DNA of 64,000 bases from Acanthosoma haemorrhoidale (GCA_930367205.1 OV884014.1:76115104-76179103); one strand, 5' to 3'; positions 21,650 through 32,590 are shown, counted from the first letter of the stretch. Program-made: numbers and translations. The notes: generated from the letters alone by a model not told the origin.

Positions 21650-21806
21650 AATTGTTGGATAGACAAGATTTTCAGTAATGATTGTTCATATTCATTTAAT
21701 AAATATTAAGTGAATTCATTCAGGAAGTAGCTTTCTGTGACAATTACTTTTGTATAAACATATAAACTGCTTACAATTTGAATTGGACCACTTACAAAAA
21801 TTTAGA

Positions 21807-22882
21807 TAAACACCTCACAAATTGAAGTGGAACACTTATTTTTTTCAATAGATTACTTATTAGGACATTGGGTTTAAAAAAAGACAGCTGAACGAGTGTT
21901 AGAAGAAACGATTTATTCTGTGATAATAAAGAACAAATCAAATATAAAGTTTTACGATATTTTTAAAAAAGGAATTGTTTTTTATACATTTTTTAGGGTT
22001 TTTTAGAGGGATGTTCTCATTAAAGATTCATAAAGTTATTCCATAGTGCTTACAAGATTCAAAATGTAATGTTGAAGCAAAGGAGACCATTGTGTAGCTG
22101 GGGAGTTATCCCAAACATACTCAATCGGATTCATGTCGGGTGAACAAGCAGTGATTTCTTGTTTGTCAAAATAAAGTTCAATCATTAACAATCATGAAGT
22201 TTTTCCTGGGTCTTTGTGATGAAGGGGAAATAAGAGGCCTATGACATTGTCCCAAGTATGATTGCGTGGTCACTAACTCATTCCTGAACAATATCAGAAG
22301 AGTATCTCGATTACTCGATATCCCTGCCCAGACCAATATTGAACCTCCTGCATAAGACCGTACTGGCTCAGTCATACCTCCACTAAATCCCTGGTTTTTC
22401 TCTCTCTACGCTCTAAAACATCATGATGATGAAGTCCCAGTCCTCATCAGTCCTATTAACATGTTCACGAGCCCATAGGAGCTGCTGAAGGGTAGATTTT
22501 CGAACTCGGCCTCCTCCGTAACTGGACCATACAGTACCTGTACCATACAGTAAGTACCTGTACCCAAGTATCGTGACCAGGCTCTTCTAATAACCGTGAA
22601 CCAACCGAGTCCAACATCAGGCTTAAAATGCCCTAACTCTTAAAGAACCAGTGCCCTACCTAGTTCTTCAACAGTAAGACTTCGTAAAGGCATTTTAAAA
22701 AGCTGTCTAGTTCACTAAACGATCACTGACAATCCTCATAGGGATTAAGATAAAGATTGTGGATAAGTTGTAAAAATAGTTTATTTTAAACTGGTGAAAA
22801 AATCAAATTATCGTGGTAAAATAAAATAAATAATACCTACATTTTTGTATGCGTTCCACTTCAATCTGTGAGCATTTTATAT
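21807..22882 (-). mobile_element. Decayed Tc1-like DNA transposon
   Basis: The element is about 1,076 bp and carries a broken Tc1-type transposase on the minus strand. Terminal inverted repeats are visible as CTCACAAATTGAAGTGGAAC near 21814-21833 and, reversed, GTTCCACTTCAATCTGTGAG near 22853-22872. TA dinucleotides lie at the proposed outer edges, as in Tc1 target duplications. A second, outer, diverged copy of the terminal repeat lies at about 21769-21801 (CTTACAATTTGAATTGGACC), suggesting an inverted/direct repeat arrangement or an older nested end. Size and structure fit the family; the exact ends are inferred. Confidence 0.82.
22090..22693 (-). pseudogene. Tc1-like transposase, broken by stops and frameshifts
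   Basis: On the minus strand a start-like ATG at 22691-22693 begins MPLRSLTVEELGRALVL and soon meets a TAA. The DDE part is recognisable as GGSILVWAGISSN in the frame at 22178-22375, and the third catalytic region as SPDMNPIEYVWD at about 22110-22145, which includes the terminal D and E of the Tc1 motif. The pieces lie in different frames. A functional Tc1 transposase is about 340 residues, and less than two thirds of that is accounted for here. The protein cuts and pastes the element at TA sites; this copy cannot. Confidence 0.85.
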
Positions 22883-23430
22883 AAAATATATAATAGTCAA
22901 CTTTAATTATTTATTCATTTATTACCTTTATTAGGCATGCCTTAACTATCGAAACGATGACTGTTAAATAAATAAAAATTCTCAATAAAGAATATTTTGG
23001 AGAGACTACAACTTAATGAACAGCTCAAAGTAAAAAAATAAAAACAGAAGTTATAAATAGATAAAAATCGGCTCAGATTTGTATAGTGTTTTTAAAAATT
23101 CATTTCAAATCCACTATAAAACGATATGCTACGAGATTGTTTTTCGGGCACCGATTACTTCTCAAGATCCTAATATCGTTTCAAAAACAACAATTGTGCT
23201 CGTCTTTGGAGATTAAGTTAAACGATATGATCCTAGAACCTTCCTATTGCGAACAATTGGAGTTAATTAAAGCCATTAATTATTAATTAAAGATGAAAAA
23301 TTGAAATGAAACGTCTCGTCCGGCTTGAATTCTGTCAAAGAAGGGCACATACTCGAAAAAGCTCTCAACTCCTTTTTAAAAAAGAAAAAAAAGAAAAAGA
23401 AAAAAGAATAAATTAAATAAAAAGGGAGGA
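22883..23430. other. unannotated
   Basis: AT-rich with an A/G-rich tract at 23378-23430 that may be the tail of the adjacent SINE. Nothing coding is recognised. Confidence 0.35.
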
Positions 23431-23511
23431 AAAGACTGCCACCACGTGAAGGTGAACCCACAAGATGGCAGACGAGACACTCAGAGACATAAACCGCTCT
23501 ACCTACGGCCA
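23431..23511 (-). repeat. tRNA-derived SINE head
   Basis: On the minus strand the segment reads GGCCGTAGGTAGAGCGGTTT (A-box region) and, about 45 bases later, GTGGGTTCACCTTCACG (B-box region). The spacing is tRNA-like but the middle is not a canonical cloverleaf. An A/G-rich low-complexity tract adjoins it on the left. Confidence 0.55.
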
Positions 23512-23803
23512 ATAATTATGTAAATAAATATGAGATATCCTGCCGGAGTACCGTCCCATACACAGGAGTATTAGATGTCCTGTTTATGGGCTCGGGGGGT
23601 GCCTCAATGGCAGTCAGGTATTATCGTCGGATATATACAATCCACTTAGAGTACCTAAAGTAACCGAATGAGCACCGTTCACATCAATTCTAATGACACC
23701 GCTTCCCGGACTCCTCGGGAGCTGGGAGAAAAACATCAATACATTAACGGGAGTCTAACAGTAACAGCCATTATATATTGGATGGTGCAAAGGAGATAAT
23801 TTA
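23512..23803. other. unannotated
   Basis: Moderate-GC sequence containing the inverted pair CTCCTCGGGAG near 23710-23725. No gene is recognised. Confidence 0.3.
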
Positions 23804-23934
23804 CTTTTTTTCTTTATATCCCCTTGTTATCAAAAATTATGGAATTAAATATAGATTCTATATAAATGAATCTAAATTAGAAAAGGTTAATATTATATGT
23901 CCTGTAGTTTGGCTATATTTTACACAATTTGTAA

Positions 23935-25071
23935 GTGTGTGTGAGATATTATCGAAAGTTTTTATTCGTTTGAAAGGCCTACTGATGCCATTATGTAAGG
24001 AATATAACAAACATCGTGTAAATGTCGATCGTGCCTTCGCTGGGTGGCGCGCATCCATGACTCTGGCGCATAAATCAGGCTGAATTTGACCGATGGCATG
24101 GGTTATGTTGGCTTTGAGGACCGCTGTGATTTCTGGCTTATTCGCATAGACCTGCGGCTTGAGAAAACCCCACAAGAAAAAGTCTAACGGGGTCAAATCG
24201 CACGATCTCGGTGGCCAGTTCACATCACCTCCACGTGAGATGACCATGCCTTCAAATCGGTGTGTGGCACGTAGCGCCGTCCTGTTGAAACCACATGTCG
24301 TTGGTGTTCATTTCATCCAATTCAGACCACAAGAAGTTGGTAATCATCGACCTATAGCGCTCACCGTTGACGGTGATGGCCTGGCCAACGTCGTTCTCAA
24401 AGAAATATGGACCGATGCGCCGCCAGCCCCAAATCCACACCAAACAGTGACTTTTTCGGGATGCATTGCACGCTCTTGGATCTCATGTGGATTTGTATCG
24501 TCCCAAATTCAACAATATTGTTTGTTGACCTACCCATTCATCCAGAAATGGGCCTCACCGCTGAAGATGATTTTTCGATGAAAATTAGGATCAGTTTCCT
24601 GCTGCTCCAGGGCCCATTCAGCGAAGACACGTCGTTGTCTATGGTCGTTTACCTTCAGATCTTGGGTCAGTTGAATTTTTTACGGGTGCAGGCCCAAGTC
24701 ACGACGCTAAATTCGCCAAGTAGTGCTCTGCGAAAGACCGAGTTCTTGTGGCAGCAGCGATGTTTTCGGCAGATCTTGCGTTTCGCCAACTTACGGGTTT
24801 TGGTTGATTGTTTACTGAACAAGTGGACTCAAATTTATCCACTAGTCCTAGAATAGTCCTCTCGGTAGGACGGTTATGGCGACCGCGGAGCATGGCCCGA
24901 ACAGATCACCCATATTGATAAAGCAATTTTATCATTTCCGTTATGTGTTATTTTATCATTCGTCCGTGATGGCAAAACAGACTGAATAAATGACAGCCAA
25001 TTCAACAGATGCAGCTTCAACAATATGACCGCTATCAACTGTCAAAGTTTGGAAGTTCCTATTGGAAGGAT
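23935..25071 (-). mobile_element. Mariner-type transposon inside family C (copy M1)
   Basis: This member of the IS630-Tc1-mariner superfamily is inserted in copy C3. Its right terminal repeat, reversed, reads TCCTTCCAATAGGAACTTCC and matches the ends of copy M2. The left terminal repeat is missing: homology to M2 starts at about 23935 in GTGTGTGTGAG. It contains transposase remnants in several frames and is 1.14 kb long, close to a full-length mariner. Confidence 0.85.
23998..24893 (-). pseudogene. Mariner-type transposase remnant (M1)
   Basis: Minus-strand pieces in order are KFESTCSVNNQPKP (24893 down), HRKIIFSGEAHFW near 24580-24540, GPYFFENDVGQAITVNGERY and DMWFQQDGATCHTPI (24443-24252), then in another frame DVNWPPRSCDLTPLDFFLWG (24247 down). 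These are the three DDE blocks of the family. The first catalytic aspartate, expected in S-D-E-A-H-F, is glycine (codon at 24557-24559). Between the second and third blocks only 79 bases remain, so residues are missing and the frame shifts. A further deletion removes part of the C-terminus. The enzyme is dead. The lesions in the first and middle blocks are shared with M2. Confidence 0.88.
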
Positions 25072-25247
25072 CTTTACATTCATTGTCTAAACATGTTTAA
25101 AAATTTTAAATTGATGGGGCTCACCTTATGAATCATAAAACTAACTTACATCTAACAAATAAAATCTTAGCCTAATTCTCCCCGACAGTCTGTTGACATC
25201 GATGCGGGAAGGGTAGTGGGATCATAGTGTGACAAACACTGGGTTGG

Positions 25248-25526
25248 TTAGGTGCTGCAAGAGTCAAAAAACTTGATATGTCTCCGGTGGATGAACTCAC
25301 TCACAGACGGCTCACCAAGCAGCGGGCACAGGTCGGCGTTCTTCAACCTCTGGACAGAGATCTGTCTGACCACTTTTCTCATGATCCCATTCTGAAATTG
25401 GACACATTTAGCTGTATTGTCAGCCAAGTAAGAATTTTGCGAGTCACCGTACAGCAGATCTGTCCGAAGGACACATTTATATATCATCAGTTTGAGACGC
25501 AATGACAAGTTGGGTGAAGGTAACAA
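25248..25526 (-). pseudogene. Family C ORF2 C-terminal part
   Basis: A 92-residue frame holds the thumb-like region of a LINE reverse transcriptase: PSPNLSLRLKLMIYKCVLR, LLYGDSQNSYLAD, CVQFQNGIMRKVV and the ending SEFIHRRHIKFFDS. It stops in TGA-type context at 25248-25250, the natural end of ORF2 in this family. The catalytic palm and endonuclease are not present. The neighbouring minus-strand frame at 25591-25809 repeats the LTSPNLSLRLKL segment and documents the local duplication. Confidence 0.82.
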
Positions 25527-25810
25527 GTGCGAATGTCGAAGACTTGGGTCGTTTCCTTTCTAAAATGGGTAGGGAAATTCCTATCCATTTTTATACGCAG
25601 ATAGTACATTGAGAAAGCCGTAAGTTCTTTTTGCCTTCTATAGTAAGGGATTTTTGCAAGGTTTTTTTCTTTTTGTTGACATCAGGAAGGAATATAATTA
25701 GTTTGAGACGAAGCGACAAGTTGGGAGAAGTTAGCAAGTGCGAAAGCCGGTAAGACCTTTGTCGTACTTTTTCTATTCTGTTACTAAAATGGGAGACGAG
25801 AACGTACAAA

Positions 25811-26773
25811 CATACTTATACAAAAACAGTTGATCGTCCTATGAAAATGCAGTACACACAACTGCTTTCAAGCAAACTTTCTTTCAATTATAATCGAGAT
25901 AGTGATTAACGTCTTAAAATTACATAATCGACAATATTAAAGTTTCGAAATTTTAATGTACTAGGCATTCTTAATCCGAAAACCAGACGCAACTGAAGGT
26001 TAAATTTAACGCGCGTCTCTAACGCACAACAGTTCCAACACGGTGTAAATAAATTACAATTTTATGAGTTATGGTATTTTTAATTTATAAAACCTATTTT
26101 GTTTACTAAATAATCCCCAAAATTTAATAGTAGTAAATAAAGAGATGAAGATAAAAGTTTTTGAAACAATAAAAGATACGTTCGTTGGTTCTGACGTAAA
26201 GATAATCGATTGCAATAAAATCCTTCGCAAAAAATAATAATTTTTCGAGACAATTTTATGGATAACGTTCAAAGTTACAAATATTGAGCCCAGATATTGT
26301 TGGTTACATGCTAACGCAAGTTTAAACGTTCTTTATGTTTGACACTCTTCTGTGTAAAATATGAATAAAATGAAAATAAAGTTACTCACTAAAAAGAAAT
26401 GGAGCACAATTACGTTGAATTAGTTGTTGAGGTTTTTCAATTAGAGACGAACGGGGACGCAACACGTACCGTTTAATTATTGTTTCATGGTATAAAAAAC
26501 AAATATTTTTCAAATCGTCAGGTAATCAACTGTTACGACCAAGTAAGTTTTCATGATACTATGTCAAAAAGATTTTTTGTTTTTTAAAGTAGTGATTTGT
26601 TATTTGTAATATAAGTAGTAAGCAAGGTCAATGTTCCAACAGGAGTAATAATATACTTTACTTAATATGTCACATAAAATAAATTCAATTTCTAAGGATT
26701 TCAGGCCAGAGCCTTTATATGAGGAAACGGCCAATATCGCAAATCCTAAATTATAATAAGCCTCGAAGTAATC
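25811..26773. other. unannotated AT-rich stretch
   Basis: No gene, repeat or structure is recognised. Confidence 0.35.
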
Positions 26774-26839
26774 CCTGGTTAGCTCCGCTGAATATCAATT
26801 ATGGTGGGCCGGGTTCGATTCCAGTTTCTGTTTTTTTTT
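26774..26839 (+). repeat. tRNA-derived SINE head with T9
   Basis: An A-box-like CCTGGTTAGCTCCGCTGA is followed by a good B box GGGTTCGATTCC at 26811-26822 and by nine T (26831-26839), which could serve as a Pol III terminator. The arms do not form a complete cloverleaf. Confidence 0.5.
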
Positions 26840-28779
26840 ATAACAAAAAGTATCAAATGAGCACTAAGTCATTAAGAGTCTGCTATATTTCAACGCTACT
26901 AAAGGCACGTTCGAATGATCAGCCGTTAATATCTCTTTCGAGAGATATACTACCACTGGATATATTTAATTGCCGTCTTCAATGACCGAAACGGTTCCAT
27001 TTTGAACTAGAAGGAAAGGTTGTCATGTCGTCTCGACCCTTCGGATTGACTTCAGTAGTCCCACCCTGGCAAGAAAAGTTTGCCAACCCATAAATAACCC
27101 ACAGATCTCACAATCGACCCTTCCATCGCAGATTTTCTTGCAGACAACACGAGAGCTATTTCGTTTCGGATTAAGTTAATTTTCCTCTTGGAATGATAAA
27201 ACAGAGGTTCTCATTAGAACAATCGATACGACTCCACTATCGATGGTAACGGCTCGATATTAGCTATCGATAATTAGAAAAGAGACAGCTGTTGAGGCAC
27301 GATCTACTCCCAGGTCACGTAAGGCCCCAGCCACAGGTGAGCTCTGTTTTAAATTGTAAAAATTCCCCTTTTAATTACCATAAAGGAGTCCTTATTAATT
27401 CATTCTAGTTCCTTCCTTGTTTTATTTGTTTGTTTTTTTTTTGCTTTTTTTTTACCTTTTATTTATTTCTGCGTCAAAGTCCTTGAAGCATCCTGGAGGA
27501 TATTTATACTACCACTCTCCGGAGTGACAAGGTTCTCCCATCCTCGAATTTGCATCCGCGTCCACGATAGCCGAAGTACCACTGTAGTCCTCTTCACGGC
27601 CTGTCTTCACGAGGGTTTGTTATGGTAATCCTCTGTGTTGGAGTCAACGTCTAGGACTTTGACCAGTCAACAAATGCCCAAGTCCTGACGAAAGATGTAA
27701 CGGAGCATACGCACTCAAGCATACGCAATAACCAACAATTAGGGCTTCAAATAGAATCACATGTACCATCTCAACTTTCTAGAAAAAAACAGATCTCTTG
27801 CTATTTTGAGCCTTCGGAGGAATTTAGAAAGGCGCTTTTAATAAAAACAATTTTGGTTTATAAAGACAATGAGACTCCGATGGACGTTAAAAACTCTTGG
27901 GCGAAGAAATGCAAGTTAAAAGCAAGACAAGTTAAAAAAAACCTGCGATGTCAGAATGGTCGAGGTGTTAAGTTTGATAAACAAATTGTCTAGAATTTTA
28001 TCATAATCAAATTAATGGATGCAGGATATTCCCAAAAAGAATATTTCTCCATTCATGAATAATTGCTATGTGATTGTTGTTGATTCCTTTATATCAATCA
28101 AATCCATCTCTCAGGCACATGCCAAATAAATGCATACACCATCCTGTCGATACACATTCAGGAATAAATATTAATAACCTTTGGAAGATAGCGAGGTTTA
28201 TTGATGAATGATAGGCTTGTGAATGTCAGTCAATTTGTTGGTCCATAGCGGCTTTAATAATTGATGGATCTATCTTTAATTTTATACAGATATTTTCAGT
28301 CAGAACTGTTTCAACTTTAATGTATTCGTTAGTACAACTAACAAACCGTAATGAGTATTTTTTTGTTTCATCGTTAGTATTAAAAAAACAACAACATAAA
28401 ACAACACAAATATCGTGTCTTAATCTATTCAGTTTAATAAGCAAGGGACATTTATTTATTCACTAATCAGTCAATCGGTATTTTTTCTCTTTGAAATGCA
28501 AAATTTGGCGCTGTCTTACTGAAAAAGACTGTCATTTCGTTAAAAGTGTTCACAGCATCTATTTACAGTCATGACTTCTGAATGAGCTGTGGTTTATCGT
28601 TATACTCAATTCCTTAGACGGACAGTAATATTTTTAGTGATATTGTTAGTGGGCACTATACACAGTCGTGTGGGCAACCTTCTGGCTGAAATACTTCAAT
28701 TTAGACAAGGTTAAAATTTGTAGTATTTTTTATATCGAAAATAATTCAAAGATTTTTTTTTTTATTATTTTATTATTAT
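26840..28779. other. unannotated
   Basis: There is a GC-moderate stretch at 27480-27720 and T-rich tracts at 27420-27470. The only longer frame (28226-28444, minus, 72 residues) has no recognisable homology. Confidence 0.35.
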
Positions 28780-29120
28780 ATTCCTTTATTGTGCTATAAT
28801 TACAATCTGCCTTTTATAAGGCAATAAGTAATTAAGATAAATGCTCTCATTCATACCATATTTACAGCTCATCATTCACTCGCTCATTCATACAATATTT
28901 ACAGACAGCCCAGAGGACCTCCCAAATCCACATGCGAAGAGAAAGCGGAGTCTTGGGAAGTCCCCCACGCTCCTCCGTCAGCCGCGTCACCGGATACTAG
29001 CAAGTGGAGGCTGACCAAGAGTGCGAGAGCCACAGACGCTCAGGACATGATTGGAGAAACTGGCCATTGCCAGGACTCCCACTGTCACGCGTTTATACCA
29101 GTTCACGAGGCCACTGCCGT
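28780..29120 (-). mobile_element. Family A LINE 3' UTR fragment (copy A5)
   Basis: A well-preserved reverse-strand 3' end starting at ATTCCTTTATTGTGC on the left, with the terminal hairpin CTGCCTTTTATAAGGCAA, and broken off at CCACTGCCG on the right. It retains only untranslated region. A T-rich/ATT-rich tail lies outside at 28757-28779. It is highly similar to A6. Confidence 0.88.
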
Positions 29121-29914
29121 GATTAAAAGATTAAAATACCAAATTACATTTGTTTTTGTGCTCACTTGAGAGAAAATTTTGTAGAGAATTTTACGAGCTA
29201 CACTTTATAAAATGTTATATTTCTTGATCTAATCCAGTAATTCTAACATTCGTTTAAACTAGAAAGTGTACACACTTTTAGATAGGTTGTTCAGGCGCCA
29301 TTGTGAACCAGTGATCAAATTGTTATAGTTTAGTAGCATATACTGAATGTAATTCAAAAGGTTTTCAGTAGTTAAATTTTTGACCGGTTGCCTTCGTTGT
29401 ATAATTATGCTGCTTTGGATTTGGTTCCCACCCGGCGGGCCTAAAGCCGTCTTATAAGTAGCCATCAAAGGCAAACAAACAGACATTATGTCAAGCCATT
29501 GAGGTTCCCCTGACTGAGAAGCAGGTATAGCGGCACCTATCTACCTACCACGGGGGACCCGTGTAGTTTATTTGACAGGCCGTTGGAGGCAACAGATAGA
29601 CTAAAAGCCTCGGTCAATTTACTGCTAAGATAGTGTTAATTAAAGGAAATATTAATGGCTAAGGCTCAGAGGAATCCCGAACTTGTGCACATAAATAATT
29701 CTTTTATCTCGGGACATCGCACCAATTACCTTTCGTCTAAGCCTTTGTCTCCTCTGTGTGGCCCACCTGCCGCCCGGACCCGTCGCCCTGTATCGATGGC
29801 GTCGGTAATAGATAAGTATCACTAATATCGTTAAAGGAGGAGATAGTCGCAAATATTACGAAAAAATTCACCTACTAGACATTTGACTACAATACTAGTT
29901 GTTATTACATGCCA
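29121..29914. other. unannotated
   Basis: No gene is recognised. Short frames at 29259-29486 and 29652-29852 (minus) have no identifiable homology. Confidence 0.35.
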
Positions 29915-30310
29915 ACTGTCGACCTTACACATACAGGATTTTACAAATTCCACCTATCCGCTTATACAAATCGTCTTGTCAACTCTTTATCTAGTGGTAC
30001 TCAGCCTTACAATCCTCCTCGTCACCTAAAACGTTGGTGGCCTAGCGTTCTTCTGTACATAGATGTCATTCGCATGTCATGCTCGTGTCCTGAGCATTTG
30101 TGGCTTTCCTGCATCTATCACCTCATAGCGAAATGGTCAGAAAGGGAGGCGGGGAAATCTCCACTGCTTCGTGAACTTCCACCACCTTCTGGTGGCCACC
30201 TGGCAGAATGTGAATGTAGGTACGAATGGATATTACTCATAATCATGAATGAACTCTTATCCCAATTAACAGCAAACTGTAATTTTTTAAATAAAGATCT
30301 TAAAAACGAG
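29915..30310 (+). mobile_element. Diverged family A-related LINE 3' end (copy A10)
   Basis: A plus-strand frame (29909-30316) contains YNPPRHLKRWWP, which parallels the YNPPRRLKRQWP ending of family A ORF2 in A2 and A6, preceded by a similar KFH...NSLS stretch. The sequence after it follows the family A untranslated layout and ends in CTGTAATTTTTTAAATAAAG near 30300. In this copy the frame reads on past the usual ORF2 end, which I take as decay. It is a distinct older subfamily. Confidence 0.65.
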
Positions 30311-30999
30311 TTTTAAGAACGAATTCCCACGAGTTCCCAGGTCATTAATTATCACGCAGAACTATAATATGACTTTCCTGCGAAATGTTTCGAAATTGAC
30401 TATAAACAGAAGGTAATCTATTTTTTGAGTTTGATCATTAAATCAAAAATGCATTCCACATAGTCAAAAAATGATTCATTAGAGTCACGGGTCACGTGAC
30501 CTGGCTGAAATACGAAATTGACTAGTATTTGACACTAAGGGTTGGCTAAAATGACATTTGAACCATTATAAAGAGGGACAGAGATCGACCTCAATATATA
30601 TTAGTGATTAAGAATTTTAGATAAACCTTTACCAAAAACTATATTAAATAAATAAATGCCTAGGAGGTTCAGAGCTTGCCGGTGTATCTATTACAACGAG
30701 AAAGAAAAGTCAACCTGGACATCAAGATTTCAGACCTGGCTACATTTATTTTATATTTTCTCATGGAGCTCATAAAATTTAGATTTTTTTTTGATTTTTT
30801 TCTCTAAGCTGTCTAGTTAGAAATTCAGGATGAGAGAAAAATATAGAATATTTAGGTTAATCGGATCCCAAAGGTTTAGTTACTAAGGTTTATTAAAATC
30901 TAGAAGAGGAGTAATTTTAATGTAAATTGTGAAGTAGAATTTATTTAAACAATAAATGCGAGAAGGTGAAAGATATTTCAATTAAAATTTTACAAATTG
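30311..30999. other. unannotated
   Basis: AT-rich. A TTTT run on the minus strand at 30986-30989 lies about 11 bases after the tRNA-like gene and could terminate Pol III transcription. Confidence 0.35.
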
Positions 31000-31076
31000 C
31001 GCCCAACGTGGGGCTCGAACCCACGACCCTGAGTTTAAGAGTCTGTCTCATGCTCTACCGACTGAGCTAGCCGGGC
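31000..31076 (-). tRNA. tRNA-Lys(CUU)-like, 4-base duplication in anticodon arm
   Basis: On the minus strand the sequence starts GCCCGGCTAGCTCAGTCGGT and ends TTCGAGCCCCACGTTGGGCG, with perfect acceptor, D and T arms of a lysine tRNA. The anticodon region reads TGAGACAGACTCTTAAACTCA. Compared with the usual tRNA-Lys(CUU) arm it has a tandem AGAC duplication and one A-to-T transversion, giving 77 bases instead of 73. The anticodon CTT is still readable but the loop is enlarged. A and B boxes are intact and TTTT follows about 11 bases downstream, so it may still be transcribed. It is more likely a pseudogene or the founder of a SINE than a working tRNA. An intron is possible but unlikely at 4 bases. 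Confidence 0.8.
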
Positions 31077-31228
31077 CGATATGCCCCCCCCCCCCGATGT
31101 ATGGGACCTGTAGGAAAGGGGGTGTTTAACACAAGTAGGGAAAATATTTTAAGATTTATTAATTCAAATTCATAATTTTTCTCAGTAGAAACCACTAGTT
31201 CAAAGAGTCGGTTACCCAGAGAGACTGG
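31077..31228. other. C-rich run and spacer
   Basis: A run of thirteen C lies just upstream of the tRNA-like gene (31083-31095). The rest is AT-rich without a recognised feature. Confidence 0.5.
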
Positions 31229-31696
31229 TCGTTCAATTTGACTCAGTAGGCAATCAGTAATGTTTGTTTTAGCTTAAGTTTTGTATGGTAATTCTGATAC
31301 TTCAAATTTCACTTAGATTACTAGGGAACTAGCTTTTGTTATAACAATTTTAAATTGTCTGTGATATGTGTGCATAGTTCAATAAATTAACGTAATTAAA
31401 TTAGTCCCCACTACCATAAATACTAGCTATAAAGTCCACTACTTAAATAAGTGAATGGATTACTTTAAAGGCCCGTGTTAGTGATCGGTGTGATATTTGG
31501 AAATCTTAAGCCTTGTTGTTCATATTCTGAAGTGATTAATTTTATCAGAGGATTTTTGATTAACTACATTAATTTATTGAACTATTATTGAATTATTGAA
31601 AAAAGTATTCTAAGTGAAGTTTGAAGTATCACAATTCCAATACAAAAGTTTAGCTAAAACAAACATTACTGGTTGCCTTATCAGTCAATTGAACGA
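31229..31696. mobile_element. 468-bp element with long inverted repeats (P)
   Basis: The left arm at 31229-31321 (starting TCGTTCAATTTGACTCAG) and right arm at 31605-31696 (ending CAGTCAATTGAACGA) are reverse complements with about 87% identity over 93 bp (11 mismatches and one gap by my count). The unrelated 283-bp centre holds no frame. No clear target-site duplication is visible. This fits a non-autonomous fold-back transposon or a hairpin-RNA locus. Confidence 0.8.
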
Positions 31697-32180
31697 TTGA
31701 TGTTTTTGACAGAAGTATGTATTATCCACAAACAACCACTGTTTTGAATATCAATTAGTAGTTAACTAATGGATAATTATTTTTGTGTAGTTGGGTTCGA
31801 AATGTTTTTCATGATAGGTCAACAACCGCGACACTTTTGTAAAATTGTATGCCTCTAATTCAGGCATGAGACAGACTCAGGATGACATCGCCCCAAATTG
31901 TTTTGTCCTTACTCTCCGTGATGCCTGAATACTTATTACGGGCGGTGACTTCTTAACCACGGACTGAGAGTCAGCGGGGTGAGATATGGTGGTTATAGCT
32001 AGGAATGGAATGGCCGACAGGAGTCGCATATCCAAAGGATGAATAGGAGAGGAGAGTGCTACCTACAGAAGAAGGGATTATCATAAGGTGTGCTTAGTGA
32101 AGAAGTGGAGGAGCATTGTCCACACTAATCTGTGGCCACCATCTGAAATAGTGTGGGGCTAATGTGGTGCCCTTGTAGCG
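31697..32180. other. unannotated
   Basis: GC content rises from about 31860. No gene, repeat or RNA is recognised. Confidence 0.35.
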
Positions 32181-32408
32181 CGCTTTATGTGTCAGTCCTT
32201 TCCCACAGTCCGCCCCCCCCCTCACCCCCGCTCCATTAGTGACTGCGGCTGCGCAGTAAAACTGAATTGTACTCTCCTAATTAGGGGGCTGATAAATTCT
32301 TTTTCATTTAGTTTATTTTATAATTCCGAGAGCGGTCGGGGGATTTTATTGGCGATCGCCAGTCGTAAAGTTGTCTACCGGCCCTTTGTGGCGAGACTAC
32401 GTGCGAAA

Positions 32409-32492
32409 ATGTTTCGATTCCTTTTGGCGTTTTTGTTTTATTTTCTTCTTGAAGGCGCCACAGTACAAAAAGCTAAAGACAAATCGGTGTAG
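32409..32492 (+). CDS. Possible signal-peptide-like mini-ORF (unconfirmed)
   Basis: A short frame, MFRFLLAFLFYFLL followed by EGATVQKAKDKSV, begins at an ATG in good context (GAAAATG) and ends in TAG. It looks like a eukaryotic signal peptide: a short basic start, an 11-residue hydrophobic core and a small-residue cleavage region. It lies in a GC-richer island (about 32190-32590) in an AT-rich desert. It might be the first coding exon of a secreted protein whose other exons are outside the window, but no strong splice donor is visible at its end. It is not recognised as any known protein, and chance remains likely. Confidence 0.2.
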   Translation: MFRFLLAFLFYFLLEGATVQKAKDKSV

Positions 32493-32590
32493 GCTGACAG
32501 AAATCTTGCTCCTTCTCGCGGGAGGCCGGGTGCTTTATAGGGCAAGGGTGCGTTGCGGTGATTCACGCATTCCTCACCATTAGTACCCCA

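Larger units (their letters stand above)
23804..25810 (-). mobile_element. Family C LINE, split by a mariner insertion (copy C3)
   Basis: The 3' end lies on the left. A T-rich tail and the CATATCC-like end with CCCCTTGTTATCAAAAATTATGG start at 23804, and the untranslated region runs to about 23934, where the mariner begins. Family C resumes at about 25072 with CATTCATTGTCTAAACATG and GATGGGGCTCACC, followed by the final part of ORF2. Beyond 25530 a segment of the reverse transcriptase is repeated: the part at 25494-25580 matches 25699-25808, so the 5' part has been rearranged. It is the longest family C copy in the window. Confidence 0.85.

Noticed and set aside
24159..24856. Plus-strand frames of 140-149 residues
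   Set aside because: They are the opposite-strand shadows of the M1 mariner transposase, which is read on the minus strand.
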